64,000 nucleotides of DNA from Alphaproteobacteria bacterium (GTDB taxonomy: Bacteria > Pseudomonadota > Alphaproteobacteria > UBA6615), in assembly GCA_022449545.1 (NCBI GenBank), contig JAKUPN010000007.1, positions 1 through 64,000 of the forward strand, in the 5' to 3' direction. The notes beneath the pieces were generated by a model. It saw only the letters and a list, made by a program, of their open reading frames with translations, was not told the DNA's origin and did not search any database. Numbering within the stretch: position 1 is the first letter of the stretch; every line of letters starts with the position of its first letter. The position numbers and the translations under genes are program-made. Positions 25,604-34,406 of this stretch are shown one piece after another.

Positions 25604-26467
25604 TTAATCATAAAATATAAAGGCTCTGCTTTCAATACTTTGTCGTGCTGATGCATCTAAGGGACTAGATGGATCTTCAAAAGCCGAGTGAAGTGCGTAG
25701 CGAGCTGTACCGTCTAATTCTGTATCGTAGTTTTTGAAGAGAAGAACCTCTTTGTTTGTCATGTGAGCGAAATAATACCAACGGTGATTAGGGTCAAAAG
25801 AAGCATGTTGAGTTTCACTGGATCGGGCATATTCGAATGAAGGTTCTTCTCTATGTGGTGCTCGACGTTCAACCATATGCATAAATTTGTCATTTATAGT
25901 TCTTGCATCACATACGGCTAATGGCCACTGTTCGATAGTTCCTGCTATTGATCTCCACGCATTCACAATACTAAATCGTTTTTTGATTTTCTCTTCTGCC
26001 TCATCACCAAATACATCTCTCATTCGCTGACGAGCTGATGCGTCCGTGTAGTCGCTATGTGGTAGAGCTACAGGGTTACGTGCGTTATGTTTTTCCCGAT
26101 GAGCGATTACAGTTGATCGACGTGTATGATCATAAACTACTGCCTCAGAGGCTCCAGTTACTTTTACTAAGAGATCTTCCAGCTCAGGGGTGTACAGAGC
26201 AGAAAGTTCTGAATCATCATAGAAATCATTTACTGATGTAGTTTTTTCTGCAAGGGCAAACCCCTCTTCATGCAAAGAAAAGTTAGTTTCCAACACACGA
26301 GCGTTTTGTATTTTCATCAATTTTTCTTCACGTGCCCCCTCCATTATTTGCTCATCTGCGGGGGTATCTGTCTGATGAAACACAGGGGCTTTACCAGTAT
26401 CAATCAGGTACATCATAGGTACCTCTACTTCTGAAGGTAGCGTATTGTCTGATTTTCTCTGTCCCAT
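25604..26467 (-). CDS. CmcJ/NvfI family oxidoreductase-like protein
   Basis: The 287-residue protein is the size of canonical CmcJ/NvfI proteins. Visible blocks are VYDHTRRSTV, ALPHSDYTDASARQRM with the first candidate metal-ligand pair His-x-Asp, RFSIVNAWRSI, QWPLAVCDARTI, HRWYYFAHMTNKEVLLFKNYD, then ALHSAFEDPSSPLDASARQSI with a second histidine and a closing RAFIFYD. Family members are predicted Fe/2-oxoglutarate enzymes, and CmcJ assists cephamycin 7-methoxylation. I prefer the ATG at 26467 to the GTG at 26479. A longer paralogue sits at 14529. It is on the strand opposite to acuI and convergent with it. The substrate is unknown. Confidence 0.8.
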   Translation of the reverse strand: MGQRKSDNTLPSEVEVPMMYLIDTGKAPVFHQTDTPADEQIMEGAREEKLMKIQNARVLETNFSLHEEGFALAEKTTSVNDFYDDSELSALYTPELEDLLVKVTGASEAVVYDHTRRSTVIAHREKHNARNPVALPHSDYTDASARQRMRDVFGDEAEEKIKKRFSIVNAWRSIAGTIEQWPLAVCDARTINDKFMHMVERRAPHREEPSFEYARSSETQHASFDPNHRWYYFAHMTNKEVLLFKNYDTELDGTARYALHSAFEDPSSPLDASARQSIESRAFIFYD

Positions 26468-26604
26468 TAAATTCACCACAATAATTCTATATGAAAAGAA
26501 TATATCTTATTTTAACAAGTTGTTAATATGAGATCCCTTTTAAATCTAGTTAAAACATTAATCATTTAGGTTTTAGAGCGCTAGCCCTATTGCTTTGGAT
26601 AAGA

Positions 26605-26895
26605 TTAATCTCTGACTGATTTTAGGCTAAGCATCTCTTTCTGAAGGAGATCCTTCTTTTTGTTTATTCCTCCATTACCTGAATAGCCACCCAACCCTCC
26701 ATCCGATCTGATAACTCTATGGCAGGGGATGATCTCTGGATAAGGGTTCTTTCCACAAGCGTTAGCGACGGCTCTGGCAGCAGTCGGATTTCCCAACGCA
26801 ATAGCGATCTCTTTGTAGGTTCTTGTTTCACCCATAGGAATTTTTTTAAGCTCTTTCCAAACACTGATTTGGAATTTTGTTCCATTTAGCTTCAT
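26605..26895 (-). CDS. Methylated-DNA-protein cysteine methyltransferase domain protein (MGMT/Ogt-like)
   Basis: A 96-residue protein containing the catalytic domain of O6-alkylguanine-DNA alkyltransferases. It has NGTKFQISVWKELKKIPMGETRTYKEIA, the recognition helix segment ARAVANACGKNP, and the acceptor cysteine in IPCHRVI, followed by GGLGGYSGN. It repairs O6-methylguanine by transferring the alkyl group to that cysteine. The frame is open further upstream but there it lies inside the SDR gene, so I set the start at the first ATG past that gene's stop, 17 bp away. It lacks the N-terminal domain of Ogt, which is unusual, unless translation starts earlier at a non-standard codon. Confidence 0.8.
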   Translation of the reverse strand: MKLNGTKFQISVWKELKKIPMGETRTYKEIAIALGNPTAARAVANACGKNPYPEIIPCHRVIRSDGGLGGYSGNGGINKKKDLLQKEMLSLKSVRD

Positions 26896-26911
26896 TTTTA
26901 GCCGTAAACGA

Positions 26912-27658
26912 TCAGTAACTTGATCGCCCTCCCGTAATATCAAAAACTGCACCTGTTGAAAATGAGCACTCTTCTGATGATAGCCAGGCAACAAGTAAGG
27001 ATATTTCTTCCACTTCTACGAACCGACCCATAGGTATCTTGGATAGCATATAATTCACATGCTCTTCTGACATTTGATCAAAAATTCGTGTTTTGGCTGC
27101 TGCTGGTGTGACGCAATTTACCCTTACATTACTGTCGGCTAATTCTTTTCCAAGAGACTTAGTTAAGCCAATTACGCCCGCTTTGGCAGCACTGTAAGCT
27201 GGAGCATTTGGATTACCTTCTTTTCCTGCTACAGATGCTATATTAATTATTCTTCCATAGCCAGAAGATATCATTACTGGAACAATCGATCGGCAACAAT
27301 AAAAGACCCCATTTAAATCTATATCAATAACTTGTTTCCAATCTTCTATTGGATATTCCCAAGTAGTCAGATTAGGCCCTGAAACCCCCGCATTATTTAC
27401 TAGGATATCGATACCACCCATTTGTTTGAGTGTGTCTTGTGTGGCCTGAGAGACAGCTTCTGGGTTTGTTACGTCAACTTCGGAGTAAAAGGATTTTGGT
27501 CCCAACTCATCTGAGGATTTTGAAACAAGATTCAGATCTTGATCCCAAAGACAAACTTCCGCTCCCTGACGTAAAAGCTGAGAAGAAATGGCTAGGCCGA
27601 TGCCCTGAGCAGCACCTGTTACCACGGCCCGCTTCCCCCTTAAACGAGATTCATACAT
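26912..27658 (-). CDS. Short-chain dehydrogenase/reductase (FabG-like)
   Basis: The 248-residue SDR shows VVTGAAQGIGLAIS, NNAG, a catalytic serine in INIASVAG, and Tyr-x-x-x-Lys in YSAAKAG. The C-terminus reads FDITGGRSSY. The start at 27658 is chosen because GGAGAG lies six bases upstream, although the frame reaches 27688. It is followed directly by the MGMT gene on the same strand. The substrate is unknown, and sugar or hydroxyacid substrates are common for this subfamily. Confidence 0.85.
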   Translation of the reverse strand: MYESRLRGKRAVVTGAAQGIGLAISSQLLRQGAEVCLWDQDLNLVSKSSDELGPKSFYSEVDVTNPEAVSQATQDTLKQMGGIDILVNNAGVSGPNLTTWEYPIEDWKQVIDIDLNGVFYCCRSIVPVMISSGYGRIINIASVAGKEGNPNAPAYSAAKAGVIGLTKSLGKELADSNVRVNCVTPAAAKTRIFDQMSEEHVNYMLSKIPMGRFVEVEEISLLVAWLSSEECSFSTGAVFDITGGRSSY

Positions 27659-27741
27659 AGATATCTCTCCAGTCATGAACAATTCCAATCTAGTAAATAC
27701 GATGTTAACTCAAGTAGTCATAAATGCAATTTACATGCTGG

Positions 27742-27773
27742 CAAAAAAAGAACCCTTTGGTCAAAGGGTCCTT
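27742..27773 (-). terminator. Rho-independent terminator downstream of the 27819-28223 gene
   Basis: On the minus strand AAGGACCCTTTG pairs with CAAAGGGTTCTT (one G-U pair) around a small loop, followed by a run of T. It sits about 45 bp past the stop codon of the upstream small gene and before the SDR start. Confidence 0.85.
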
Positions 27774-27818
27774 AATTTTTTCTGGATTAGTTTCTATAAG
27801 TATTAAAAATATTTTCAC

Positions 27819-28223
27819 TTATTTCCATTCCCAAATTTCCCAGGTGGCATTACCTTCAGCATCGACATCCCACTCATAAACTGTGGCAATTCCATTTAGT
27901 CTAGAAAGGGACGGTGCAGACGTTTCGAAGTAAACAGCGCCCCTAAAAGCTGCGCCGCCATCTGATGTAAAATTACCAACTCCTGTTGCCCTAAAAGTTC
28001 CGACACCATCTTGGGCCATTATAACTCCTTGGTTAGGGCATTCACCTATAAGACTGCCATCTGTCCTCATCTTAGCCCAATAGGTGGCCATAGTCTGTAC
28101 TTCAACTCCAGCAAGAGTGCCGTCTCCTTCTGCAGTAGTTTCAAAACTTGGTAATGAACCCTCTGCTGGCAGAGGTTTATTAGTACAAGTAGCTTTTAAA
28201 GAACCAATTTTTTCTCCCAACAT
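27819..28223 (-). CDS. Conserved hypothetical protein
   Basis: The 134-residue protein is not one I can name. It has no signal peptide and no membrane segments and is rich in glycine and aromatic residues. It has a conserved-looking core: GECPNQGVIMAQDGVG, a FRGAVYFETSAPSLSRLNG segment and a closing WEIWEWK. The pattern of short strands suggests a small beta-barrel. From memory, proteins with the GECPNQG and YxTxSxxLxRLNG patterns occur in proteobacteria without known function. I place the start at the ATG at 28223, where GGAG lies just upstream. A terminator follows the gene. Confidence 0.65.
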   Translation of the reverse strand: MLGEKIGSLKATCTNKPLPAEGSLPSFETTAEGDGTLAGVEVQTMATYWAKMRTDGSLIGECPNQGVIMAQDGVGTFRATGVGNFTSDGGAAFRGAVYFETSAPSLSRLNGIATVYEWDVDAEGNATWEIWEWK

Positions 28224-28521
28224 ATTACTCTCCAATCAATCTATATTCCGTTGCTTCAAATTAAAGAATGACATATTTGCGTTATTTCTTTTTTACAGAA
28301 TTTTCGAGAAATTATGATTATGTCTCATCCTTTACGTCAAGAGGTTCACTAATAATATGTTATTAAATATTTTTATAAATATTTCGTGTATTAAACATAT
28401 GAAAACACATATAATTAATGACTGTCTTCCAGTCTAAATTCAGGATACTTTGTAATAACAAATAAATTTTTTCTAATTATAATCAAAAAATACTAACAAA
28501 CTTAGTAGGGGAGAGTCGACA
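28224..28521. other. Gene-free AT-rich divergent intergenic region
   Basis: About 300 bp between two divergent small genes with stops in all frames. It presumably holds both promoters; no specific element was recognised. Confidence 0.5.
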
Positions 28522-28893
28522 ATGACACCAAAGGAATTAGTGCTCAGTGGTTATCAAATGTTTGCCGAGGGGGATTTAGATGGACTAGGTAAGATTTATC
28601 ATCCTGACGCTGTTATTAGGGTTAATGGAGATCATGAATTATCTGGTGAGTATTTAGGCTATGAAAATTGGAGAAATAATCACCTTCATAGATTACCAAT
28701 CTTATTCCCTAATTTTAGCTTATCTATACTGAGTATAACTGCAGAAGAAAACAGAGTTCAACTTCATGTCCAGTATTCTGCGGATAATTTAGATGCCCAA
28801 GCAGTTCACATGTTTGTAGTAGAGGATGGATTAGAGACTGAATTTACAATATTTGATGATTCCCAAAAAATTGCTAAAGCCATTAGTGGTTAA
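28522..28893 (+). CDS. SnoaL-like (NTF2 fold) protein
   Basis: A 123-residue protein with the SnoaL/NTF2-like pattern: VLSGYQMFAEGDLDGLGKIYHPDAVIRVNG is the N-terminal helix-strand region, followed by strands and a VHMFVVEDGLETEFTIFDDS segment. Such proteins are ketosteroid-isomerase-like or hydrolase-like enzymes of unknown substrate. AGGGGAG lies ahead of the ATG. It is followed at 66 bp by thrH, on the same strand. Confidence 0.75.
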   Translation: MTPKELVLSGYQMFAEGDLDGLGKIYHPDAVIRVNGDHELSGEYLGYENWRNNHLHRLPILFPNFSLSILSITAEENRVQLHVQYSADNLDAQAVHMFVVEDGLETEFTIFDDSQKIAKAISG

Positions 28894-28959
28894 ATAAAAT
28901 ATTTTTTATAGAGATGTTAATGACTGAATTTTTCCAGCATAGAACATGGGAGCTGCAAG

Positions 28960-29577
28960 TTGGAATTAGCCTGTTTGGATCTTGAAGGGGTATTAGTCCC
29001 AGAAATATGGATTGCTTTCTCAGAGCGCACAGGCATCGAAGAGTTGCGAGCGACCACTCGGGATATTCCTGATTATAATGAGTTAATGAATCAGCGTTTA
29101 GAGCTGTTAAACAGACATGGTTTAACACTTCCAGATATTCAGCAGGTCATAGCAACTCTAGAGCCACTGAAGGGTGCCCCAGATTTTCTTGACTGGCTTA
29201 GGGAAAGGTTTCAGGTAATCATTTTATCCGACACTTTTTATGAGTTTTCGTTACCATTGATGAAAAAACTTAAATGGCCAACCCTTTTTTGTCACCGACT
29301 TATAACTGATTCTGAAGGTAAGATTGTTGACTATAAATTGAGACAGAAAGATCCTAAAAGGGCTTCAGTAAAAGCCTTTCATGCACTCAACTACAGAATC
29401 ATTGCAGCCGGAGATTCTTATAATGATACAACTATGTTGGACGAAGCAGATGTAGGAATTTTATTTCATGCCCCTGATAATGTAATAAAGGAGTTTCCGC
29501 AGTTCAGGTCAGTTCAAACTTTTGAAAAGCTTAAGGAAGTTTTTGTTTCCTCGAGTGAAAGGGATATTGTTTTATGA
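28960..29577 (+). CDS. thrH: Phosphoserine phosphatase/homoserine phosphotransferase ThrH
   Basis: The 205-residue HAD-family protein has Asp7-x-Glu9 in LDLEGVLVPE (the usual second Asp of the DxD motif is Glu, as in ThrH), LSDTFYEF (motif II), the RQKDPKR lysine region, and GDSYNDTTMLDEAD (motif III). These match Pseudomonas ThrH, which has phosphoserine phosphatase activity and can transfer phosphate to homoserine. The start is a TTG with GGGAG seven bases upstream, since the nearby ATG is out of frame. It may complement the standard serine or threonine pathway. Confidence 0.9.
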   Translation: MELACLDLEGVLVPEIWIAFSERTGIEELRATTRDIPDYNELMNQRLELLNRHGLTLPDIQQVIATLEPLKGAPDFLDWLRERFQVIILSDTFYEFSLPLMKKLKWPTLFCHRLITDSEGKIVDYKLRQKDPKRASVKAFHALNYRIIAAGDSYNDTTMLDEADVGILFHAPDNVIKEFPQFRSVQTFEKLKEVFVSSSERDIVL

Positions 29578-29643
29578 AAATTGATCCCAGCTCTAGATTT
29601 ATAATTAAGATTAATCAAATTTGTTATAATAAAACCTTTTATA

Positions 29644-30465
29644 ATGACAGTTATAATTAAGCTTATTGTACTAGTTATTTTTATCTTCCAGCCTGCCATG
29701 TCCCTAGCTTCTGAGCTGCTAAAATTTAATGCCGATGAAAGCAAGGATCCCTATAAAATAATAAATAAACATCTTGTTGAATCAGACGGTAATGCCATTG
29801 AATCGCCTGATTGTGGACATAAAGAGTTTGGTCCACACATAACTCAGGAATTTGACTATTTATTAAAGAAAACTGTGTTTCGCTTTTACTTGCATCTTGA
29901 GCTTGATGATGATCGTTGCAAAAATCAAGATCGTCAAAGAAATGAGATTAAAGTTTATGATAAATCTCCAGAGTGGCTTAAGGCAAGAAAAGGAGATGAG
30001 TTTACGTACTCTTGGAAATTTAAAATCGATCAAACTTTTCAAGCCTCAAATAGTTTTACCCATTTACATCAATTGAAAGCTGTGGGTGGTAGAGATAAAA
30101 ACCCATTACTAACATTCACTGCAAGAATTGGCTCTGAAGGTGAAGCTAGTTACTTTGAAGTAAGGCATAACAGAGATTCTAAAGCAAAAAAATTAATAGA
30201 ATTTAATCTTGATGGATTTGTTGGTGAATGGGTATTCGTAAAAGAGAAAATTAAATTTGGGCCATACGGATCATATTATTTGGAAATAAAGAGTATAAAG
30301 ACGGGTAAACCCATAATTAATTATGAAAATAACTCAATTTATATGTGGAGTGAAGACGCAATCTTTATACGCCCCAAATGGGGAATTTATCGAAGTTTAA
30401 ACGAAAAAAATATGATAAAAGATGAAGTCATATCATATGCAGACTTTTACATCTATCGTCATTAA
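29644..30465 (+). CDS. Secreted polysaccharide lyase-like protein (heparin lyase I fold)
   Basis: The 273-residue protein has a signal peptide (residues 1 to ~23) and a beta-jelly-roll resembling polysaccharide lyase PF14099. Features are RQRNEIKVYD, GDEFTYSWKFKI, SFTHLHQLKAVGG, EVRHNRD, GEWVFVKEKIKFG, YYLEIKSIKTGK and FIRPKWGIYRS. The histidine pair in THLHQ and the RPKWGIYRS motif are typical. It probably cleaves a uronic-acid polysaccharide outside the cytoplasm. No SusCD-like or TonB-dependent partner is nearby. Its 3' end is convergent with an ABC-F gene. Confidence 0.8.
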   Translation: MTVIIKLIVLVIFIFQPAMSLASELLKFNADESKDPYKIINKHLVESDGNAIESPDCGHKEFGPHITQEFDYLLKKTVFRFYLHLELDDDRCKNQDRQRNEIKVYDKSPEWLKARKGDEFTYSWKFKIDQTFQASNSFTHLHQLKAVGGRDKNPLLTFTARIGSEGEASYFEVRHNRDSKAKKLIEFNLDGFVGEWVFVKEKIKFGPYGSYYLEIKSIKTGKPIINYENNSIYMWSEDAIFIRPKWGIYRSLNEKNMIKDEVISYADFYIYRH

Positions 30466-30497
30466 TTTTTTTAAATTAAACAGATAATAAGAGCCAA

Positions 30498-32396
30498 TTA
30501 ATTATCATTTTCTTTCTCCAATTCTATCTGTGCGTTGATCCACTCTTCTTCAACCATTACTAATTGCTTTTGTAATTTGCCCATTTCTTTTTGAAGTTGA
30601 AGAGCTTTATCAGGATTATTCTTGTATGAATCTGGATCTTTAAGAAACTCAATTATATTTTCTTTTTTTTCAATTAATAGGCTTAGTTCTGATTCAGCCT
30701 TCTTTGCAGCCCCACGTAATGCCGTTAGTGATGCTCTTTTTTCAGCTGCTTTTCGTCTTATTTCTTTTTTATTTAATGGATTCCTAACATTGGAACTTTG
30801 TTCCATGTCAGAGTAATCATCGGAGATATTGTTGGTTTTTTGATTTAACATAAAAGTTCTGTAATCAGCCATGTCACCTTCATAAATTTGTAACTTCTGA
30901 TTGGCTATTAGCCAGAAGCTATCAACTGTTGATTCGAGAAAGTTAGGATCATGACTTACAATTATGACGGCTCCATCAAATTCATTTATTGCCTGAACGA
31001 GTGCGTGTCGGGATGAGATATCAAGATGATTTGTTGGTTCATCTAACAATAATATGTGGGGATTTTGAATTGATATTTGTGCGAACAAAAGTCGAGCTCT
31101 TTCACCACCAGATAGATGATCTATTTTTTTAAGTGCCATTTCCTTAGAAAAACCGAATGCACCTAAATGATTTCTAATTTTTTCGGGTTTTGCGTTGGTA
31201 GAAAATCGTTCTATCTGGGAGTAAGGAGTAGTCCTTAAGTCAAGGCTTTCTGAAAGATCTTGTGAAAAGTGGCCAATTTTGAGCTTTGATGACATTTGGA
31301 TGGAACCTGATATTGGTTTAAGAATACCAGCTAATAATTTTATAAAAGTTGATTTTCCATTACCGTTTGCTCCAAGCAGAGCTATACGATCGTCGCTATC
31401 GAGCCTTCCAGACACATTTTTTAGTATAGCTTGATTATCATAGCCAACATCTACCTTCTCGAGATTAAAGAGAGGCGGGGGCAGTTTTTCTATTTTCGGA
31501 AAACTAAAATTTACAGTTGCTTCTTCACTTATATTTGTTATTGGTTTCATCCGAGATAACATTTTTATTCTTGATTGTGCCTGCTTTGCTTTTGTTGCCT
31601 TAGAACGAAATCGTGTGATGAATTGTTCTATACGTTTCCTTTCAGATATTTCTTTTGCCTGCTGTTTCTCTGATAACCTAATCTTCAATCTACGTGACTC
31701 CATAAAACTATCATAGTTTCCACGATAAGAAACAAGCTTTGTGTTATCTAAGTGAATGATTTTGTCGACTGAAGAGTTAAGTAGATTCCTATCATGGCTG
31801 ATTAAGACTACTGTCCCTGGATAAGAAGAAATATAATCTTCAAACCAGATAACTGCCTCTAAGTCTAAATAATTGGTGGGTTCGTCTAGTAAAAGCAGAT
31901 CAGGCCTTAAAAATAATAGTGAAGCCAATGCAATTCGCATTCTCCAACCACCAGAAAATGAATCGCAAGATTGATTCTGATCTTCATCACTAAAACCCAA
32001 ACCTGCTAGGATTTTAGCTGCATTTGATGGAGCTCTATAAGCTTCTTTTTTAGCAAGAATTTCATGTATTTCGGCTATACGTTCGGGATTTTTAGCGGTT
32101 TCCGACTCTCTAAGAAGATCTAGGAGTTTTCTATCAGCACTCATTACTTTATTGATGAGGTTTTCTTTTCCACTTGGGGCTTCCTGACTGGTCATCGAAA
32201 CTTTCCAGCTGGAAGGATAATCAATACTACCCTCGTCTGAAACTAAGTCACCCATAATGAGTTTGAACAAAGTTGTTTTACCCGCTCCGTTGCGTCCTAA
32301 TATAGCTGTTTTGCTACCAGCATTTACTGTGGCATTAGCTTCATTAAGGAGTACTCTTTCTCCGATCCTATATGTTAAATTATTGATCCTTAACAT
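30498..32396 (-). CDS. ABC-F family ATPase (YheS/Uup-like)
   Basis: The 632-residue protein has two ABC domains without membrane segments: Walker A sequences GRNGAGKTTL and GANGNGKSTF, signatures SFSGGWRMRIALA and HLSGGERARLLFA, and Walker B LLLLDEPTNYLD and ILLLDEPTNHLD. The interdomain linker is basic (SERKRIEQFITRFRSKATKAKQ), and a C-terminal coiled coil of about 80 residues follows. ABC-F proteins act on the ribosome to release stalls or resist antibiotics. The start at 32396 fits the family N-terminus MLRINNLTYRIG better than a TTG seven codons upstream. It is single and divergent from panB. Confidence 0.92.
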   Translation of the reverse strand: MLRINNLTYRIGERVLLNEANATVNAGSKTAILGRNGAGKTTLFKLIMGDLVSDEGSIDYPSSWKVSMTSQEAPSGKENLINKVMSADRKLLDLLRESETAKNPERIAEIHEILAKKEAYRAPSNAAKILAGLGFSDEDQNQSCDSFSGGWRMRIALASLLFLRPDLLLLDEPTNYLDLEAVIWFEDYISSYPGTVVLISHDRNLLNSSVDKIIHLDNTKLVSYRGNYDSFMESRRLKIRLSEKQQAKEISERKRIEQFITRFRSKATKAKQAQSRIKMLSRMKPITNISEEATVNFSFPKIEKLPPPLFNLEKVDVGYDNQAILKNVSGRLDSDDRIALLGANGNGKSTFIKLLAGILKPISGSIQMSSKLKIGHFSQDLSESLDLRTTPYSQIERFSTNAKPEKIRNHLGAFGFSKEMALKKIDHLSGGERARLLFAQISIQNPHILLLDEPTNHLDISSRHALVQAINEFDGAVIIVSHDPNFLESTVDSFWLIANQKLQIYEGDMADYRTFMLNQKTNNISDDYSDMEQSSNVRNPLNKKEIRRKAAEKRASLTALRGAAKKAESELSLLIEKKENIIEFLKDPDSYKNNPDKALQLQKEMGKLQKQLVMVEEEWINAQIELEKENDN

Positions 32397-32651
32397 TACG
32401 ATTTTATCGCCTGACAACTATGATTTTGAATTCTGGAAAGTAAGATTCATGAATGTTCTATTTAAAAGTTATAATAATTAATAACTTAATTTTATAAATT
32501 TTAGAATTGAAGATATATATATTTAATGACTATATGTTGCTGAAAAGAGTTTTTTTTCATACACATAGCCCTATGTTTTACTAGCTGTTCAGTTTGATTA
32601 GCTAGAAAAGGAATCTAAATAAGATTTTCTTAATTCTTTGTGGAGATAAAC

Positions 32652-33494
32652 ATGAGTGCAAATTCTTCGTCAACTGCCTTTTCGGTTATTGATTTTACAA
32701 GGCGGAAGGGTGGGGACCCTCTAGCCGGGGTTGCAGCTTACACAACTCCGATAGCTAAATTGGCTGATAATCATTGTGAGTTTATTCTCGTTGGGGATAG
32801 TGTTGGAATGGTAATGCACGGCTTTTCGTCTACTTTAGAAGTTACTATGGACATGATGATTATGCATGGCAGAGCTGTTCGTAAGGGAGTTAAGAAAGCT
32901 CTGATGATAGTCGATATGCCTTTTGGAAGTTACGAGGAAAACAAAGAACAGGCTTTTCATAATGCTAGAATCATTATGCAGAAAACTCGTTGCGAGGCAG
33001 TTAAACTGGAAGGAGGGGTTCATATGGCAGAAACCATATCTTTCTTAGCCTCTAGAGGTATTCCTGTTATGGCTCATATCGGCTTGACGCCCCAATCGGT
33101 TAACATGTTAGGCGGATATTCAGTTCAGGGACGAGGAAAAGATAGAGAAAGAATATTAGAAGATGCAATAGCCGTAGCTGATGCCGGGGCTTTTTCAGTT
33201 GTTCTAGAAATGTTAACCGAATCCATCGCCAGCGAAGTAACTAAGAGAATAAATATACCAACAATTGGCATAGGGGCTTCGGTTATGTGTGATGGCCAAG
33301 TGCTAGTTGTCGATGATTTATTGGGTATATTCAATGACTTTAAACCTAAATTTGTAAAACATTATGAAAAATTGGGAACGGCGGCTGATAAAGCGATAAG
33401 TGAATACGCTTTAGAAGTACGAGCCCGAAAGTTTCCCTCATCTGAGCATGTGTTTGAAGAATCGAACTCCATTAACAAAGAAGGTAAGAAGTGA
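32652..33494 (+). CDS. panB: 3-methyl-2-oxobutanoate hydroxymethyltransferase
   Basis: The 280-residue enzyme transfers a hydroxymethyl group from methylene-tetrahydrofolate to alpha-ketoisovalerate, the first step to pantothenate. Motifs are [20 protein letters not shown] (Mg ligand Asp), [23 protein letters not shown] and VLEM. The ATG at 32652 has GGAG six bases upstream and is preferred to a GTG four codons earlier. It overlaps panC by four bases and the two form an operon. Confidence 0.95.
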   Translation: MSANSSSTAFSVIDFTRRKGGDPLAGVAAYTTPIAKLADNHCEFILVGDSVGMVMHGFSSTLEVTMDMMIMHGRAVRKGVKKALMIVDMPFGSYEENKEQAFHNARIIMQKTRCEAVKLEGGVHMAETISFLASRGIPVMAHIGLTPQSVNMLGGYSVQGRGKDRERILEDAIAVADAGAFSVVLEMLTESIASEVTKRINIPTIGIGASVMCDGQVLVVDDLLGIFNDFKPKFVKHYEKLGTAADKAISEYALEVRARKFPSSEHVFEESNSINKEGKK

Positions 33495-34342
33495 ATATAA
33501 CGATTGTTCGATCAATTAATGATTTACGTTCATACGTAAGAAAATGGAAAAAATCAGATGAAAGCATATCTATTGTTCCTACAATGGGTGCACTTCATGC
33601 GGGGCATCTAAGTTTAGTTCGCGAGGCAACAAGCCTTTCTGATCGAGTAATCGTTACATTGTTTGTAAATCCTTCTCAGTTCGAGAGCACAGAGGATCTG
33701 GATAAATATCCTAGAAATGAGGATGATGATATTGAAAAACTGACCCCATTTAATGTTGACTTACTGTATGCACCTCAAACAGATGAAATTTATCCTTCAG
33801 GGCATTCAACAAAAATTGTTGTTTCGGGTGTAAGCCAGGGTTTGTGTGGAGATTTTAGGCCTGGGCACTTTGATAGTGTAGCTACTGTGGTAGGTAAATT
33901 ACTTGCACAGAGTCTCGCTGATAAAGCATTTTTCGGAGAGAAAGATTTTCAACAATTACATGTCATAAAGCGAATGGTGCTAGATCTTGATCTGCCTGTT
34001 GAAATTGTTCCGTGTAAAACAATTCGTGAGCCTGATCAGTTGGCTCTCTCATCCAGGAATAGTCAGCTCTCTTCAAATGACCGAAAAATTGCACCAATTC
34101 TTGCTCAAACTCTTTTTGATGCAGCTGATCAAATTAAAGAGGGAGTTGACGTAGCAACTGTTCTTTATAACTCGAAGGAAAAGCTGATTAGGTCGGGTTT
34201 TAGAAAAATTGATTATATAGAGTTCCGAGCTGATCGTGATCTAAGAGTTCTATCAAAATTTGATGAATGTGGTCGAATCATGGCGGCTGTATATCTTGGA
34301 AAGATTCGTTTAATAGATAATGTAGAGATCAGCAAATATTAA
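33491..34342 (+). CDS. panC: Pantothenate synthetase
   Basis: The 283-residue enzyme joins pantoate and beta-alanine using ATP to make pantothenate. Motifs are [15 protein letters not shown] (HxGH nucleotidyl-transferase signature), [33 protein letters not shown] and [11 protein letters not shown]. The start is GTG, overlapping the panB stop (GTGA), with AAGGTAAGAA upstream, indicating translational coupling. PanD, needed for beta-alanine, is not in the window. Confidence 0.95.
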   Translation: MNITIVRSINDLRSYVRKWKKSDESISIVPTMGALHAGHLSLVREATSLSDRVIVTLFVNPSQFESTEDLDKYPRNEDDDIEKLTPFNVDLLYAPQTDEIYPSGHSTKIVVSGVSQGLCGDFRPGHFDSVATVVGKLLAQSLADKAFFGEKDFQQLHVIKRMVLDLDLPVEIVPCKTIREPDQLALSSRNSQLSSNDRKIAPILAQTLFDAADQIKEGVDVATVLYNSKEKLIRSGFRKIDYIEFRADRDLRVLSKFDECGRIMAAVYLGKIRLIDNVEISKY

Positions 34343-34406
34343 TAAGATTTAATCAGAAACGCGCAATGAGAGTAATAACTAATTCGACATAATAGAAATA
34401 TGAATT

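Noticed and set aside
32460-32490. AT-rich inverted repeat AAGTTAT/ATAACTT downstream of nothing, near the ABC-F start
   Set aside because: Very AT-rich and not followed by a T-run; likely chance.
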